From assembly GCA_963843835.1 (NCBI GenBank), contig CAWJMD010000008.1, positions 124,001 to 188,000 of the forward strand: a stretch of 64,000 nucleotides of DNA, written 5' to 3'. The number at the start of each line of letters is the position of its first letter. The first letter of the stretch is position 1. A program made the position numbers and the translations under genes. Shown here one piece after another: positions 25,186-34,436 of this stretch. The stretch comes from CAWJMD01 sp963843835 (lineage in GTDB: Bacteria; Actinomycetota; Actinomycetes; Actinomycetales; CAWJMD01). The notes below the pieces were generated by a model. That model was given only the letters and a program-made list of their open reading frames with translations, made no database searches and was not told the DNA's origin.

Positions 25186-26153
25186 GCACCAGCGGCCAGG
25201 GCCGAGAGGTCAAGGAGACCGTCGAGAACAAGGCTGTCACCCAGGGCGACGTCCTCGCGGGCGCGCCCGAGGTGGCGAACAAGTCCCGCACGCCGCGTCC
25301 GGCGAGGTCGCAGGAGCTGGCGAAGGGGCTGGGCACCCGCTGGGCGTCCGCGCTGGCGATCGTCATCGCGGTCCTCTGGACCATCCCCACCTTCGGGCTG
25401 CTGCTGTCGTCCATCCGCCCCGAGCAGTCGGTGAAGAGCAACGGCTGGTGGAACTGGTTCGGCAACCCCGAGGTCACCCTCAACAACTACAACCAGGTGC
25501 TGTACGGCGGTGACCCGTTCTCCGAGTACTTCATCAACACGGTGGTCATCACCCTGCCCGCCGTCCTCATCCCGATCACGCTCGCGCTACTGGCGGCCTA
25601 CGCGTTCGCCTGGATCGACTTCCCGGGTCGGGACTGGATGTTCGTCGCGGTCTTCGCGCTGCAGATCGTCCCGATCCAGATCACGCTGATCCCCCTGCTC
25701 ACCGACTACGTCAACTGGGGGCTCGCCGGTTCGTTCTGGCCCGTCTGGCTGTCGCACTCGATCTTCGCGCTGCCGCTGGCCATCTTCCTGCTGCACAACT
25801 TCATGAAGGACATCCCCCCGTCCCTCATCGAGGCCGCACGGGTCGACGGCGCCGGGCACGTGAAGATCTTCTTCCAGGTGCTGCTGCCGCTGCTCACCCC
25901 GGCGATCGCCGCGTTCGGCGTCTTCCAGTTCCTGTGGGTCTGGAACGACCTGCTCGTGGCGCTGATCTTCGGGTCGGCACAGAACACGGCGCCACTCACC
26001 GTCCGTCTCGCCAACCTGGTGGGAACCCGAGGCACGGAGTGGCACCTGCTCACCGCGGGAGCGTTCGTGTCGATGATCGTCCCGCTCGCGGTCTTCATCG
26101 GCCTGCAGCGGTTCTTCGTCCGCGGTCTGCTGGCGGGGAGCGTCAAGGGCTGA
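25182..26153 (+). CDS. ABC sugar permease, second subunit (AglG/MalG-like)
   Basis: 323 residues. A hydrophilic N-terminal extension of about 50 residues, then six TM helices with the EAA loop EAARVDGAGHVKIFFQVLLP. Forms the heterodimeric channel with the preceding permease. The first TM begins at WASALAIVIAVLWTIP; the WWNWFGNPEVTLNNY periplasmic loop is typical of the family. The start overlaps the upstream stop, so the two are co-translated. A bidirectional hairpin follows. Confidence 0.92.
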   Translation: MSTSGQGREVKETVENKAVTQGDVLAGAPEVANKSRTPRPARSQELAKGLGTRWASALAIVIAVLWTIPTFGLLLSSIRPEQSVKSNGWWNWFGNPEVTLNNYNQVLYGGDPFSEYFINTVVITLPAVLIPITLALLAAYAFAWIDFPGRDWMFVAVFALQIVPIQITLIPLLTDYVNWGLAGSFWPVWLSHSIFALPLAIFLLHNFMKDIPPSLIEAARVDGAGHVKIFFQVLLPLLTPAIAAFGVFQFLWVWNDLLVALIFGSAQNTAPLTVRLANLVGTRGTEWHLLTAGAFVSMIVPLAVFIGLQRFFVRGLLAGSVKG

Positions 26154-26175
26154 CCGGCAAGCCCTCTCAGCGGCA

Positions 26176-26215
26176 GCGACGAGGCCCGGGGTGCCGACAC
26201 CTCGGGCCTCGTCGC
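26176..26215. terminator. Bidirectional terminator between permease and alpha-glucosidase
   Basis: A 13-bp perfect stem (26176-26188 with 26203-26215) continues inward through GGTG/CACC. It lies between two convergent genes. Confidence 0.75.
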
Positions 26216-26222
26216 GTCCGGC

Positions 26223-27890
26223 TCAGCCCGCGAGGAGCCAGGCCGCCTGCGACGGGCCGACCGAGCGGAGCGGTGCGTCGGGCTCGCTGTGCAGGACGAC
26301 GTCTCCGAGGTGCTCGGGCAGCACGACCGTCGTCCCCTCGATGTTGACCACGCAGGAGAAGCGTCCCTGTGCGAAGGCCAGGACGCCGGCACCGAGGTCG
26401 AGCCACTGGAGCTCCGCGTCGCGCTGTGTCGACAGCCGTCGCCGCCAGCGGGTCGCCCGGCTGTAGAGCGACAGCACCGAGCGGGGGTCCTCGGTCTGCA
26501 CCTGCGCCGTCAGCGCGCCCCAGTGCTGCGGCTGCGGCAGCCACGGCCGGCTGCCCTCCGGCCCGAAGCCGAACGGGGGACCGGACCCCGACCACGGGAG
26601 GGGGACCCGGCAGCCGTCGCGACCACGGACAGTGCCACCGGACCGATGGAAGATCGGGTCCTGCCGCGTGGCGTCCGGCAGGTCGGTCACCTCCTCCAGG
26701 CCGAGCTCCTCACCCTGGTACACGTAGGCGGATCCCGGCAGCCCGAGCAGCAGCAGCACGGCCGCGCGAGCCCGTTGGCGCCCTGTGACGTGGTCGGGGC
26801 CCGCGGAGGTGTCGGGCGTGAACCGGGTCAGGTGCCGGGTCTCGTCGTGGCTCGACAGCACCCACGTGGGCAGCGCCCCCACTGCGGCGTGCGAGTCGAG
26901 GGTGCGCCGCACGGCGGCGTCGATGCGGTGGTGGTCCCACGGGCAGGCGATGAGGTCGAAGTTGAACGTCTGGTGCATCTCGTCGGGACGCACGTACGCG
27001 GCGAGCCGCTCAGGATCACCGATGACGGACTCGGACACGAGGATGCGCTGGCCGTCGTAGCGGTCGACGATCTGCCGCCACCGGCGGAAGATGTCGTGCA
27101 CCTCGGGCCGGTCCCAGTGCGGGCTGTCGACCCAGGAGCGGGTGTCGAACGTGGCGTCAGGGCCGTGGCCCGCGTCGGGCAGCTGCGGGTCCTTGGCCAT
27201 CGCGGGGGCGGCGTCCACCCGGATGCCGTCGACGCCCCGGTCCAACCAGAACTCGAGGACGCCGTCGAACTCGGCGACGACGTCCTGGTGCGACCAGTCC
27301 AGGTCCGGCTGCTCCGGGGAGAAGAGGTGCAGGTACCACTGCCCCGGGGTGCCGTCCGCAGTGGTCAGCCGGGTCCAGGCCGGGCCGCCGAACGCGCTGA
27401 TCCAGTCGTTGGGCGGGGACTGGCCCCCCTGGCGACCGTCCCGGAAGAAGTACCGCGCCCGAGCAGGGGAGTCCGGTTCGGACGCGAGCGCCTCGGCGAA
27501 CCAGGGGTGCTCCTGCGATGTGTGGTTGGCGACCAGGTCCACGATCACGCGCAGGCCGACGTCGTGGGCCTGGTCAAGGAGGCGGTCGGCGTCGGCCAGC
27601 GTGCCGTAGCGCGGGTCGATGTCGCGGTAGTCCGCCACGTCGTATCCGCCGTCCGCCATCGGTGACGGGTACCAGGGCGTCAGCCACAGGGCGTCCACGC
27701 CCAGGTCGAGGAGGTAGGGCAGCCTCGAGACCAGCCCGGCTAGGTCGCCTTCCCCGTCGCCGTCGGCGTCGCAGAAGCTGCGTGGGTAGACCTCGTAGAC
27801 GACGGCGTCACGCCACCAGGGCCCCGGGCGGGCCGCTCGCCCCTGCCCCGCGGCCGCCTCCCTGCCGGTCGCCACCCTGCCGCCGTCCAT
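26223..27890 (-). CDS. GH13 alpha-glucosidase
   Basis: Retaining alpha-glucosidase, 555 residues, cytosolic. The (beta/alpha)8 barrel has VVYEVYPRSF near the start, the region I IVDLVANHTS, the nucleophile Asp in GIRVDAAPAM, the acid/base Glu in ILVSESVIG and the transition-state Asp in LSSHDETRH. Subfamily features fit oligo-1,6-/alpha-1,4-glucosidases of GH13_30-type (AglA-like). Convergent with the permease genes and presumably hydrolyses the imported alpha-glucoside. A paralogue lies at 48.5-50.2 kb. ATG 27890 has GGGAGGCGGG upstream. Confidence 0.92.
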   Translation of the reverse strand: MDGGRVATGREAAAGQGRAARPGPWWRDAVVYEVYPRSFCDADGDGEGDLAGLVSRLPYLLDLGVDALWLTPWYPSPMADGGYDVADYRDIDPRYGTLADADRLLDQAHDVGLRVIVDLVANHTSQEHPWFAEALASEPDSPARARYFFRDGRQGGQSPPNDWISAFGGPAWTRLTTADGTPGQWYLHLFSPEQPDLDWSHQDVVAEFDGVLEFWLDRGVDGIRVDAAPAMAKDPQLPDAGHGPDATFDTRSWVDSPHWDRPEVHDIFRRWRQIVDRYDGQRILVSESVIGDPERLAAYVRPDEMHQTFNFDLIACPWDHHRIDAAVRRTLDSHAAVGALPTWVLSSHDETRHLTRFTPDTSAGPDHVTGRQRARAAVLLLLGLPGSAYVYQGEELGLEEVTDLPDATRQDPIFHRSGGTVRGRDGCRVPLPWSGSGPPFGFGPEGSRPWLPQPQHWGALTAQVQTEDPRSVLSLYSRATRWRRRLSTQRDAELQWLDLGAGVLAFAQGRFSCVVNIEGTTVVLPEHLGDVVLHSEPDAPLRSVGPSQAAWLLAG

Positions 27891-27929
27891 CCCGCCTCCC
27901 GGGCACCCGAGCCGTCGCAACCACCAGCG

Positions 27930-28005
<76 letters not shown>

Positions 28006-28042
28006 CGTTCTCTGTGCGTGCAACGGTAGTGCGTGCGCCGAC

Positions 28043-29112
28043 TCAGAACAGGCTCAGCTGCGCCTGCTCGCTCTCCTGCACCTCGTCCGTCACGACGACG
28101 ACCGCCGCCGCTTCACGTTCTCCCACCGGACGACTCGGAGCGGGCAGGTCCTGCTGCTCGGCGACCCACCCCCAGCCGTCACCGCCGGGTGGTGCCCCAC
28201 CGGTCAGGGCCCACAGCGAGGTCGTCAGGTGGATGTCGCGCTCGCGCAGGCCGGCCTGCAGCCTCACCAGGTCCATCGGGACGCGCATCGCGTCGATGCC
28301 CGGCAGCTCGAGGTCCTCGCACATCGCCATCAGGTGCAGGTTGCGGGCGACGTTCTCGCGGGCGACGGGGTCGGTCAGCCGCTTCGTGGCCGCTGGGCCG
28401 ATCGCGGCGACGACCTCCTGCTCGCGCCCACCGGCGAGGGCGGCGTAGGCGTCCTCGACGCGACGGAACGCGGCGAGCAGCTTGGCGGCCGTCTTCGCTC
28501 CGATGCCGAGCGCGCCGGGGAGGTTGTCCGAGGTGTCACCACGGATCGCGGCGTAGTCGCGGTACTGGCCCGCCTCGACGCCGCACACCGCCGGCAGACG
28601 GGCCGGCGTGAGCAGGGGAGAGGCGTCGATACCGCCGACGATCACCCGCAGCACCGACGTCGTCTCGTCGATCAGCGCGAAGGAGTCGCGGTCGCTCGTC
28701 ACCACGGTGCTGCGCCAGCCGGCGGCCCGCGCGGACGCAGCCGCCGAGGCCATCACGTCGTCCGCCTCGTAGCCCTCGTGCTGCACGACGGCGAACCCGG
28801 CTGCGCGCAGCAGGTCGGCGGCGCCGGCGAGCTGGTCGACCAGCTCGGCGACTTCTCCCGGCGGCCGGCCTTGTAGGTCGGGTACTCGCCCTTGCGCCAC
28901 GAGTCCTCGGAGCAGTCGAAGCCCACCACCACGGCGTCCGGGGACAGGCGCGCGGCCGCGGCACCGATCGACACGACCATGCCGCGCAGACCCCACGTGG
29001 GACGACCCGACAGGTCCCGCTGCCCGCTGTGCTCGTGCGCGTGGTGCGCCCGGTGCAGCAGGCTGTTCCCGTCCACCGCCATCAGCAGCGGGGGCGGCAG
29101 GGTCGAGGTCAC
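28043..29112 (-). CDS. 5'-3' exonuclease (flap-type), frameshifted
   Basis: Stand-alone FEN-like nuclease resembling the N-terminal domain of DNA polymerase I, about 356 residues across one shift near 28850. The N-terminus LLMAVDGNSLLHRAHHA carries a metal-binding Asp; FDCSEDSWRKGEYPTYKAGR is the helical-arch region; HEGYEADDVMA and VTSDRDSFAL carry further acidic ligands; and AAIRGDTSDNLPG with GIGAKTAAKLL is the helix-hairpin-helix/K-binding region. The tail is longer than usual and acidic. GTG 29112 is supported by TACCGT six bases upstream. Likely role: RNA-primer or flap removal. Confidence 0.88.
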
Positions 29113-29118
29113 CCGGCC

Positions 29119-29124
29119 ACGGTA
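29119..29124 (-). promoter_or_regulatory. -10 element of the exonuclease gene (leaderless)
   Basis: Minus-strand TACCGT, six bases, then GTG at 29112. Confidence 0.5.
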
Positions 29125-29176
29125 ACCCGCGGGACCGACGGGGCCGAGCGCCCTCGCCGCGCGGCGGCAGCCTGGC

Positions 29177-29182
29177 TAGCGT
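29177..29182 (+). promoter_or_regulatory. -10 element of the dehydrogenase gene (leaderless)
   Basis: TAGCGT ends six bases before GTG 29189. Confidence 0.5.
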
Positions 29183-29188
29183 GGCGTC

Positions 29189-30217
29189 GTGAGCGAGCAC
29201 CCCGTCCCCGAGACCATGCGCGTCAGCGTGCTGACGGCCCCCCGCACCCTCGAGGTGCGCGAACGGCCCGTCCCGCGGCCGGCCGCCGACGAGGTGCTCG
29301 TCCGGGTCACGGCGGTCGGGGTGTGCGGCTCCGACGTCCACTACTACGAGCACGGTCGGATCGGACGGTACGTCGTGCGCGAGCCTCTCGTTCTCGGGCA
29401 CGAGGCCGGTGGCACCGTCGTCGCGGTCGGTGAGGACGTCCCGGGAGCGCGCGTGGGGCAGCGGGTCTCGCTCGAGCCAGGCGTCCCGTGCCGCCGGTGC
29501 GACCTCTGCCGTCGCGGTCGCTACAACCTGTGCCCCGACGTCGTGTTCTTCGCGACCCCGCCCGTCGACGGCGCCTTCGCGGAGTACGTCGCGATCGCCG
29601 CCGACTTCGCCCACCCTGTGCCGGACACGCTCTCGGACGACGCGGCGGCGCTGCTCGAGCCGCTGTCTGTCGCGATCTGGGCGAACCGCAAGGCCGAGGT
29701 CGGGGCGGGGTCGGCCGTGCTCGTGACCGGTGCCGGCCCGGTGGGCCTCCTCGTGGCCCAGGTCGCGCGGGCACGCGGCGCCGCCCGGGTGGTCGTCTCG
29801 GACGTCGACGCACACCGCCGTGCCCTCGCCGTCGACTTCGGTGCCACCGAGGTGGTCGACCCGGTGGCGGCACCGCTCGACCCCGACCTGCGGGTCGACG
29901 CGTTCATCGACTGCTCGGGCGTGCCGGCCGCGGTCGCCTCCGGAGTTCCTGCCGTGGCCCCCGGCGGCCGCGTGGTGCTGGTCGGCATGGGGGCGGACGA
30001 GGCGATGCTGCCGGTGTCGCTCGTCCAGGAGCGCGAGATCGCTCTGACCGGGACGTTCCGGTACGCCGGCACGTGGCCGGAGGCGATCGCGCTCGCCGAC
30101 CAGGGAATGGTCCGGCTCGACGACCTGGTCACCGCCCACGTCGACCTCGACCACGTCCGGGATGCGCTCGCGCCCGATCCGCAGGACCGTCACGTGAAGG
30201 TCGTGGTGACCCCGTAG
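29189..30217 (+). CDS. Zinc-dependent polyol (sorbitol/L-iditol-type) dehydrogenase
   Basis: Medium-chain dehydrogenase, 342 residues. The catalytic zinc site is VGVCGSDVHYYEHG and GHEAGG with LLEPLSV; the structural zinc cysteines are in EPGVPCRRCDLCRRGRYNLC; the NAD-binding Rossmann motif is GAGPVGLL and the cofactor-specifying acid is VVSDVD. The HYYxHG pattern and YNLCP favour sorbitol/xylitol/L-iditol 2-dehydrogenase over alcohol dehydrogenase. Monocistronic and divergent from the exonuclease; the substrate is not proven. Confidence 0.88.
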   Translation: MSEHPVPETMRVSVLTAPRTLEVRERPVPRPAADEVLVRVTAVGVCGSDVHYYEHGRIGRYVVREPLVLGHEAGGTVVAVGEDVPGARVGQRVSLEPGVPCRRCDLCRRGRYNLCPDVVFFATPPVDGAFAEYVAIAADFAHPVPDTLSDDAAALLEPLSVAIWANRKAEVGAGSAVLVTGAGPVGLLVAQVARARGAARVVVSDVDAHRRALAVDFGATEVVDPVAAPLDPDLRVDAFIDCSGVPAAVASGVPAVAPGGRVVLVGMGADEAMLPVSLVQEREIALTGTFRYAGTWPEAIALADQGMVRLDDLVTAHVDLDHVRDALAPDPQDRHVKVVVTP

Positions 30218-30309
30218 GGAGCCTGGGCGGGTCCCCACTCGTCACACACGTCCCTGTGGTCGCAGCGCGCCCATTGGTGCTCGGGCCTGCGCAACGGCAG
30301 TCTGTCCCC

Positions 30310-32058
30310 GTGAGCAGCACCCAGGAGGCGACGACCACGGGGTCCGGTGCTGACCTGCTGCTGGCCGCCGTCGACGAGCTGCGCGACATCGCGGACAGGC
30401 TCGACCTTCCGCTGGAGGTCGCCGACGTGGACGAGGCCCGCCGGTCCCGGGAGCAGCTGGTGGACCAGCTGGACGACTACGTGCTGCCGCGGATCCGCCG
30501 GCTCGACGCCCCGCTGGTCGCGGTCGTCGGCGGCTCGACCGGCGCGGGCAAGTCCACGCTGGTGAACTCCCTGGTCGGTGGCCAGGTGTCCCGCGCCGGG
30601 GTGCTGCGCCCGACCACGCGCTCGCCGGTTCTGGTGCACCACCCCGACGACGCCGAGTGGTTCACCACCCCGAGGGTCCTCCCCTCCCTCGCTCGGTTGA
30701 CCGGTGACGACGCCGAGCCCGCGCGCGAGGCGACGGACCGCCGCATCTCCAGCCTGCGCCTCGTGCCGGCGGAGGCGCTGCCCGCCGGGCTCGCGCTGCT
30801 CGACGCGCCCGACATCGACTCCGTGGTCGACGCCAACCGCGAGCTGGCGACCCAGCTGCTGGCGGCGGGCGACCTGTGGGTCTTCGTGACGACGGCCGCG
30901 CGCTACGCGGACGCCGTTCCGTGGCACCTGCTGCGCACCGCGGTCGAGAGGGGCACCGCCGTCGCCGTCGTGCTCGACCGGGTCCCACCGGAGGCCATGG
31001 CGGAGGTCCGCACGGACCTCGCCAGGATGCTGCGCGACAACGGGCTGTCCACCGCGCCCCTGTTCACGATCGCCGAGGGCGTCACCGTCGACGGGCTGCT
31101 GCCCCCCTCCGACGTGGCCCAGCTGCGCTCCTGGCTCGCGGGCCTCGCCACGAGCACCCGGGCCCGCGACGTGGTGGTGAGGCGCACACTCGGTGGCGCC
31201 CTCGACTCCCTCGCCGTCCGGCTCCCCGCGCTCGCTGACGCTGCGGACGCGCAGGCGGAGGCGGCCGAGACGCTGCGCGCCGAGGTGCACAAGGCGTACG
31301 CGGAGGCCGACCGCCAGCTGGAGAAGGGGCTCACCGACGGCTCGCTCCTGCGGGGCGAGGTGCTGTCGCGCTGGCAGGAGTTCGTCGGCACCGGTGAGTT
31401 CCTGCGCGGGCTCGAGTCGGCCGTCGGACGGCTGCGCGACCGCCTCGTCCGGGCAGTGACCGGACGTCCCCCGCCGGCCGAGCCCCTCGGTGAGGCTCTG
31501 CAGTCCGGCGTCTTCGCGCTGGTGCGCGCCCAGGCGGAGGACGCGTCCGAGCGGGCTCTCACGAGGTGGCGCGCGTCGGCGGCCGGCAACGCCCTGCTGG
31601 CCCGCGAGCCGTCCGGGAGACTGGGTCTCGGTCCGGACTTCGACGAACGGCTCGAGCGGCTCGTCCGCGACTGGCAGGGCTTCGTGCTCGACCTCGTCCG
31701 CAGCCAGGGCCAGTCCAAGCGCGCGCAGGCCAGGGCCCTGTCGTTCGGCGTCAACGCCCTCGGCGTGGTGCTCATGCTCGTCGTCTTCGCCAGCACCGCC
31801 TTCATCCCGACGGGGGCCGAGGTCGGCGTCGGCGCTGGAAGCGCGGTCGTCGGCCAGAAGCTGCTGGAGGCGGTGTTCGGCGACCAGGCCGTCCGCAGCC
31901 TCGCCGCCAAGGCCCGCACCGAGCTGCTGGCGCGCGTCGACGACCTGCTCTCGGCCGAACGTGACCGTCTTCTCGGGCTTCTCGACGGGGTCGACATCGA
32001 CCCGGACGCCGGTCAGACCCTGCGCCGGATCGACACGGCCATCCGGACGGCCCGATGA
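30310..32058 (+). CDS. Dynamin-like membrane GTPase A
   Basis: 582 residues. The P-loop GGSTGAGKST (about residues 74-83) and PTT switch I (LRPTTRSP) are intact. Switch II is LLDAPDIDS, so the usual DxxG is DAPD, and the base-specificity motif is VVLDR rather than NKxD. A long helical region with Ala/Glu-rich coiled segments follows (residues 300-470), then a hydrophobic hairpin near residues 476-515 (ALGVVLMLVVFASTAFIP and GVGAGSAVVG) and a last helical arm. The layout suggests a bacterial dynamin-like or GTPase-effector membrane protein. The ATG of the partner GTPase overlaps the stop (ATGA at 32055-32058). Confidence 0.8.
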   Translation: MSSTQEATTTGSGADLLLAAVDELRDIADRLDLPLEVADVDEARRSREQLVDQLDDYVLPRIRRLDAPLVAVVGGSTGAGKSTLVNSLVGGQVSRAGVLRPTTRSPVLVHHPDDAEWFTTPRVLPSLARLTGDDAEPAREATDRRISSLRLVPAEALPAGLALLDAPDIDSVVDANRELATQLLAAGDLWVFVTTAARYADAVPWHLLRTAVERGTAVAVVLDRVPPEAMAEVRTDLARMLRDNGLSTAPLFTIAEGVTVDGLLPPSDVAQLRSWLAGLATSTRARDVVVRRTLGGALDSLAVRLPALADAADAQAEAAETLRAEVHKAYAEADRQLEKGLTDGSLLRGEVLSRWQEFVGTGEFLRGLESAVGRLRDRLVRAVTGRPPPAEPLGEALQSGVFALVRAQAEDASERALTRWRASAAGNALLAREPSGRLGLGPDFDERLERLVRDWQGFVLDLVRSQGQSKRAQARALSFGVNALGVVLMLVVFASTAFIPTGAEVGVGAGSAVVGQKLLEAVFGDQAVRSLAAKARTELLARVDDLLSAERDRLLGLLDGVDIDPDAGQTLRRIDTAIRTAR

Positions 32059-33692
32059 GCGTGCGGAACCGCCTGCGCCGACGCCGCGCACCGGACGTCC
32101 CGGCTCGCCTCCAGAGTCTGCGGACCGCGCTGGACGCCGGTCGCGACCGTCTCGACCCGTCGGCGGTGCGCGAGGCCGAGACCGTGCTGGAGCGGACGGA
32201 CGACCGCCTCGCGCTCGGCCCCGACTCCACGGTCGTCGCCCTGGCCGGGGCCACCGGGAGCGGCAAGTCCTCGCTGTTCAACGCGCTGGCGGGCATCGAG
32301 GTGGCCCAGGTCGGTGCTCGGCGTCCGACCACGTCGAGCCCGACCGCCGTCGTGTGGGGCGACGACGCCGACCCCCTGCTCGACTGGCTGGACGTACCGC
32401 GCCGGCACCGGACCAGTCGCGAGTCGGCCCTCGACGGCTCCGACGAGAGTGACCTGTTCGGCCTCGTGCTCCTGGACCTGCCGGACCACGACTCGACCAA
32501 GCTGTCGCACCGGCTGGAGGTCGACCGGCTCGTGGGTCTGGTGGACCTTCTCGTGTGGGTGGTGGATCCGCAGAAGTACGCGGACGAGGCCCTCCACGAG
32601 CGCTACCTACGTCGGCTCAGCGGGCACCAGTCCGTCACCCTGCTGGTGCTCAACCAGGTCGACCGGCTCGCGGCCGACGAGGCGGCCTCGTGCGCCGCCG
32701 ACCTGGAGCGGCTGCTCGAGCAGGACGGCCTGCACGACGTCCCGGTGATCCTCACCTCGGCCGTCACGGGGCAGGGCGTGGAGGAGCTGCGCTCCGCCGT
32801 GGCGGAGGCCGTGCGCGCGCGGGAGGCCGTGTCCCTGCGCGCCGCCGCCGACCTCGACGCGGCGGCCGAGCGTCTGCGTTCGGGGGTCGGTGCCGCCGAG
32901 ACGGACCCCTCCGACGTCGCGGGGCGCGATGCGCTGGTCACCGCCCTCGCCAACGCCGCCGGGGTGCCTGCCGTCCTCGACGCCGTCGAGGGCGACGTCC
33001 GGCGGCAGGCCGCCAGGCGCCTCGGCTGGCCGTTCTCGCGCTGGGTGGCCCGCCTGCGCCCGGATCCGCTGAAGCGGCTCCGCATCGGCCCGGCGACCGA
33101 CGCCGACGAGGCCGTCCGTCGGATGACGCGGTCCTCGCTGCCCGCACCCACGCAGGCCCAGCACGCCCAGGTCGAGCTGGCGTCGCGCCAGGTCGCCACC
33201 CGGTCGTCGGCCGGGCTGCCCCAGGGGTGGGCCGACGCCGTCCGGGCGGCCGCCTCCCCACCCGGTGCCGACCTCGCCGACCACCTCGACCAGGCGGTGG
33301 GCTCGGTCGACCTCGCCTACCGCCGGCCGTGGTGGTGGGCTGCCGCGGGAGCCATCCAGGTGCTGCTGGCGGCGGCCGCCGTGGTCGGCCTGCTGTGGCT
33401 CGGTGCCCTCGGGGTGATCGGGTGGCTCCAGCTTCCCGAGCTGAGGACGCCTCGCGTCGGCCAGGTGCCCCTGCCCACGCTGCTCCTGCTGGGCGGGGTC
33501 GCACTGGGGCTGCTCATCGCCGCGGCCGGCCGCCCTGTCGCGCGCTCGGCCGGCCGCCGCCGCCGGCGCCGCGTCGAGTCGCGCCTGCGGGAGGCGGTGA
33601 CGACCGTCGGCCGCGAGCACGTGCTCGATCCCGTTGCCCGGGTGCTGGCCGACCACCGCGCCACGCGCCAGGCGCTGGCGCCCTACGAGTGA
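32055..33692 (+). CDS. YfjP/Era-like membrane GTPase B
   Basis: 545 residues. P-loop AGATGSGKSS (about 64-73), PTTSS switch I, LLDLPDHDS switch II and a normal NQVD specificity motif. The C-terminal third has two TM segments (roughly WWAAAGAIQVLLAAAAVVGL and LLLLGGVALGLLIAAAG) and a strongly basic RRRRRR cytoplasmic patch. This is a YfjP-type GTPase, probably acting as an obligate partner of the upstream GTPase because the genes overlap. Their role is unknown; an ssb gene follows, but that may be coincidental. Confidence 0.82.
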   Translation: MSVRNRLRRRRAPDVPARLQSLRTALDAGRDRLDPSAVREAETVLERTDDRLALGPDSTVVALAGATGSGKSSLFNALAGIEVAQVGARRPTTSSPTAVVWGDDADPLLDWLDVPRRHRTSRESALDGSDESDLFGLVLLDLPDHDSTKLSHRLEVDRLVGLVDLLVWVVDPQKYADEALHERYLRRLSGHQSVTLLVLNQVDRLAADEAASCAADLERLLEQDGLHDVPVILTSAVTGQGVEELRSAVAEAVRAREAVSLRAAADLDAAAERLRSGVGAAETDPSDVAGRDALVTALANAAGVPAVLDAVEGDVRRQAARRLGWPFSRWVARLRPDPLKRLRIGPATDADEAVRRMTRSSLPAPTQAQHAQVELASRQVATRSSAGLPQGWADAVRAAASPPGADLADHLDQAVGSVDLAYRRPWWWAAAGAIQVLLAAAAVVGLLWLGALGVIGWLQLPELRTPRVGQVPLPTLLLLGGVALGLLIAAAGRPVARSAGRRRRRRVESRLREAVTTVGREHVLDPVARVLADHRATRQALAPYE

Positions 33693-33825
33693 CCTCTCCT
33701 TCCACAGGCAGGCGCTGAGGGCCGGTCGTCCACAGGGGACCTGACGGCTCTCGTCAGCGGTGGCGCCGACGGCGAGCCTTCGGGACGACCCGCACCGCGC
33801 GGGTCCTGACCCTGGAGGAGCACCC

Positions 33826-34323
33826 GTGTACGAGACCCATGTGAGCGTGGTCGGCAACCTGGTCGCCGACCCCGTGCTGCGAGAGACCGACCGCGGCCGC
33901 AAGGTGGCCAGCTTCCGCGTCGCCGTCACCGAGCGCCGCTGGAACCCCGAGGAGAAGGCTCACGTTGACGGCCGCACCTCCTTCTTCGGCGTGAGCTGCT
34001 GGGGCTACCTGGCCACCAACGTCGCCGAGTGCCTGGGCAAGGGCGACCGTGTCGTCGTCAGCGGACGGCTCTCGGTGCGCGAGTACCAGGTCGACGACAC
34101 CCACACCCGGAACAGCGTCGACATCGAGGCGACGGCCGTCGGGCACGACCTCACCTTCGGCACCACCAAGTTCGTCCGCGTCATCCGCTCCGCGCACACC
34201 GAGGCCGCGGCGGGCGGGCCGGACACGGCCGAGGCGGACCCGTTCGCCACCGGCGAGTACGTGGAGGTCGACGGGCTGGCCGTGGACCGCGACGGCGTCG
34301 TCCACTCGACCGTGCCTGCCTGA
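33826..34323 (+). CDS. ssb: Single-stranded DNA-binding protein, paralogue without acidic tip
   Basis: 165 residues with one OB-fold: YETHVSVVGNLVADPVLRET, KVASFRVAVTERRW, TSFFGVSCWGYLATNVAECLGKGDRVVVSGRL and the S-V-D-I-E-A-T-A-V-G-HDLTFGT strand. The tail is short and ends VDRDGVVHSTVPA; the D-D-D-I-P-F-type tip through which housekeeping SSB recruits partners is missing. It is therefore likely an SsbB-type paralogue. GTG 33826 follows a GGAGGAG site. No ribosomal protein genes lie nearby, again unlike the housekeeping ssb. Confidence 0.88.
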   Translation: MYETHVSVVGNLVADPVLRETDRGRKVASFRVAVTERRWNPEEKAHVDGRTSFFGVSCWGYLATNVAECLGKGDRVVVSGRLSVREYQVDDTHTRNSVDIEATAVGHDLTFGTTKFVRVIRSAHTEAAAGGPDTAEADPFATGEYVEVDGLAVDRDGVVHSTVPA

Positions 34324-34423
34324 GCAGGAGCCGAGGCGGACCGGGACTGCCGTGGTGCGGCCCGGCCCAGCCCCGGCCCGGTGCCCGACGCCCGAGCGAT
34401 TCGGTCGTGCAGCCGCGCGCCAC

Positions 34424-34429
34424 TAGCCT
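34424..34429 (+). promoter_or_regulatory. -10 element of ettA (leaderless)
   Basis: TAGCCT ends seven bases before ATG 34437. Confidence 0.5.
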
Positions 34430-34436
34430 GGCGTGC

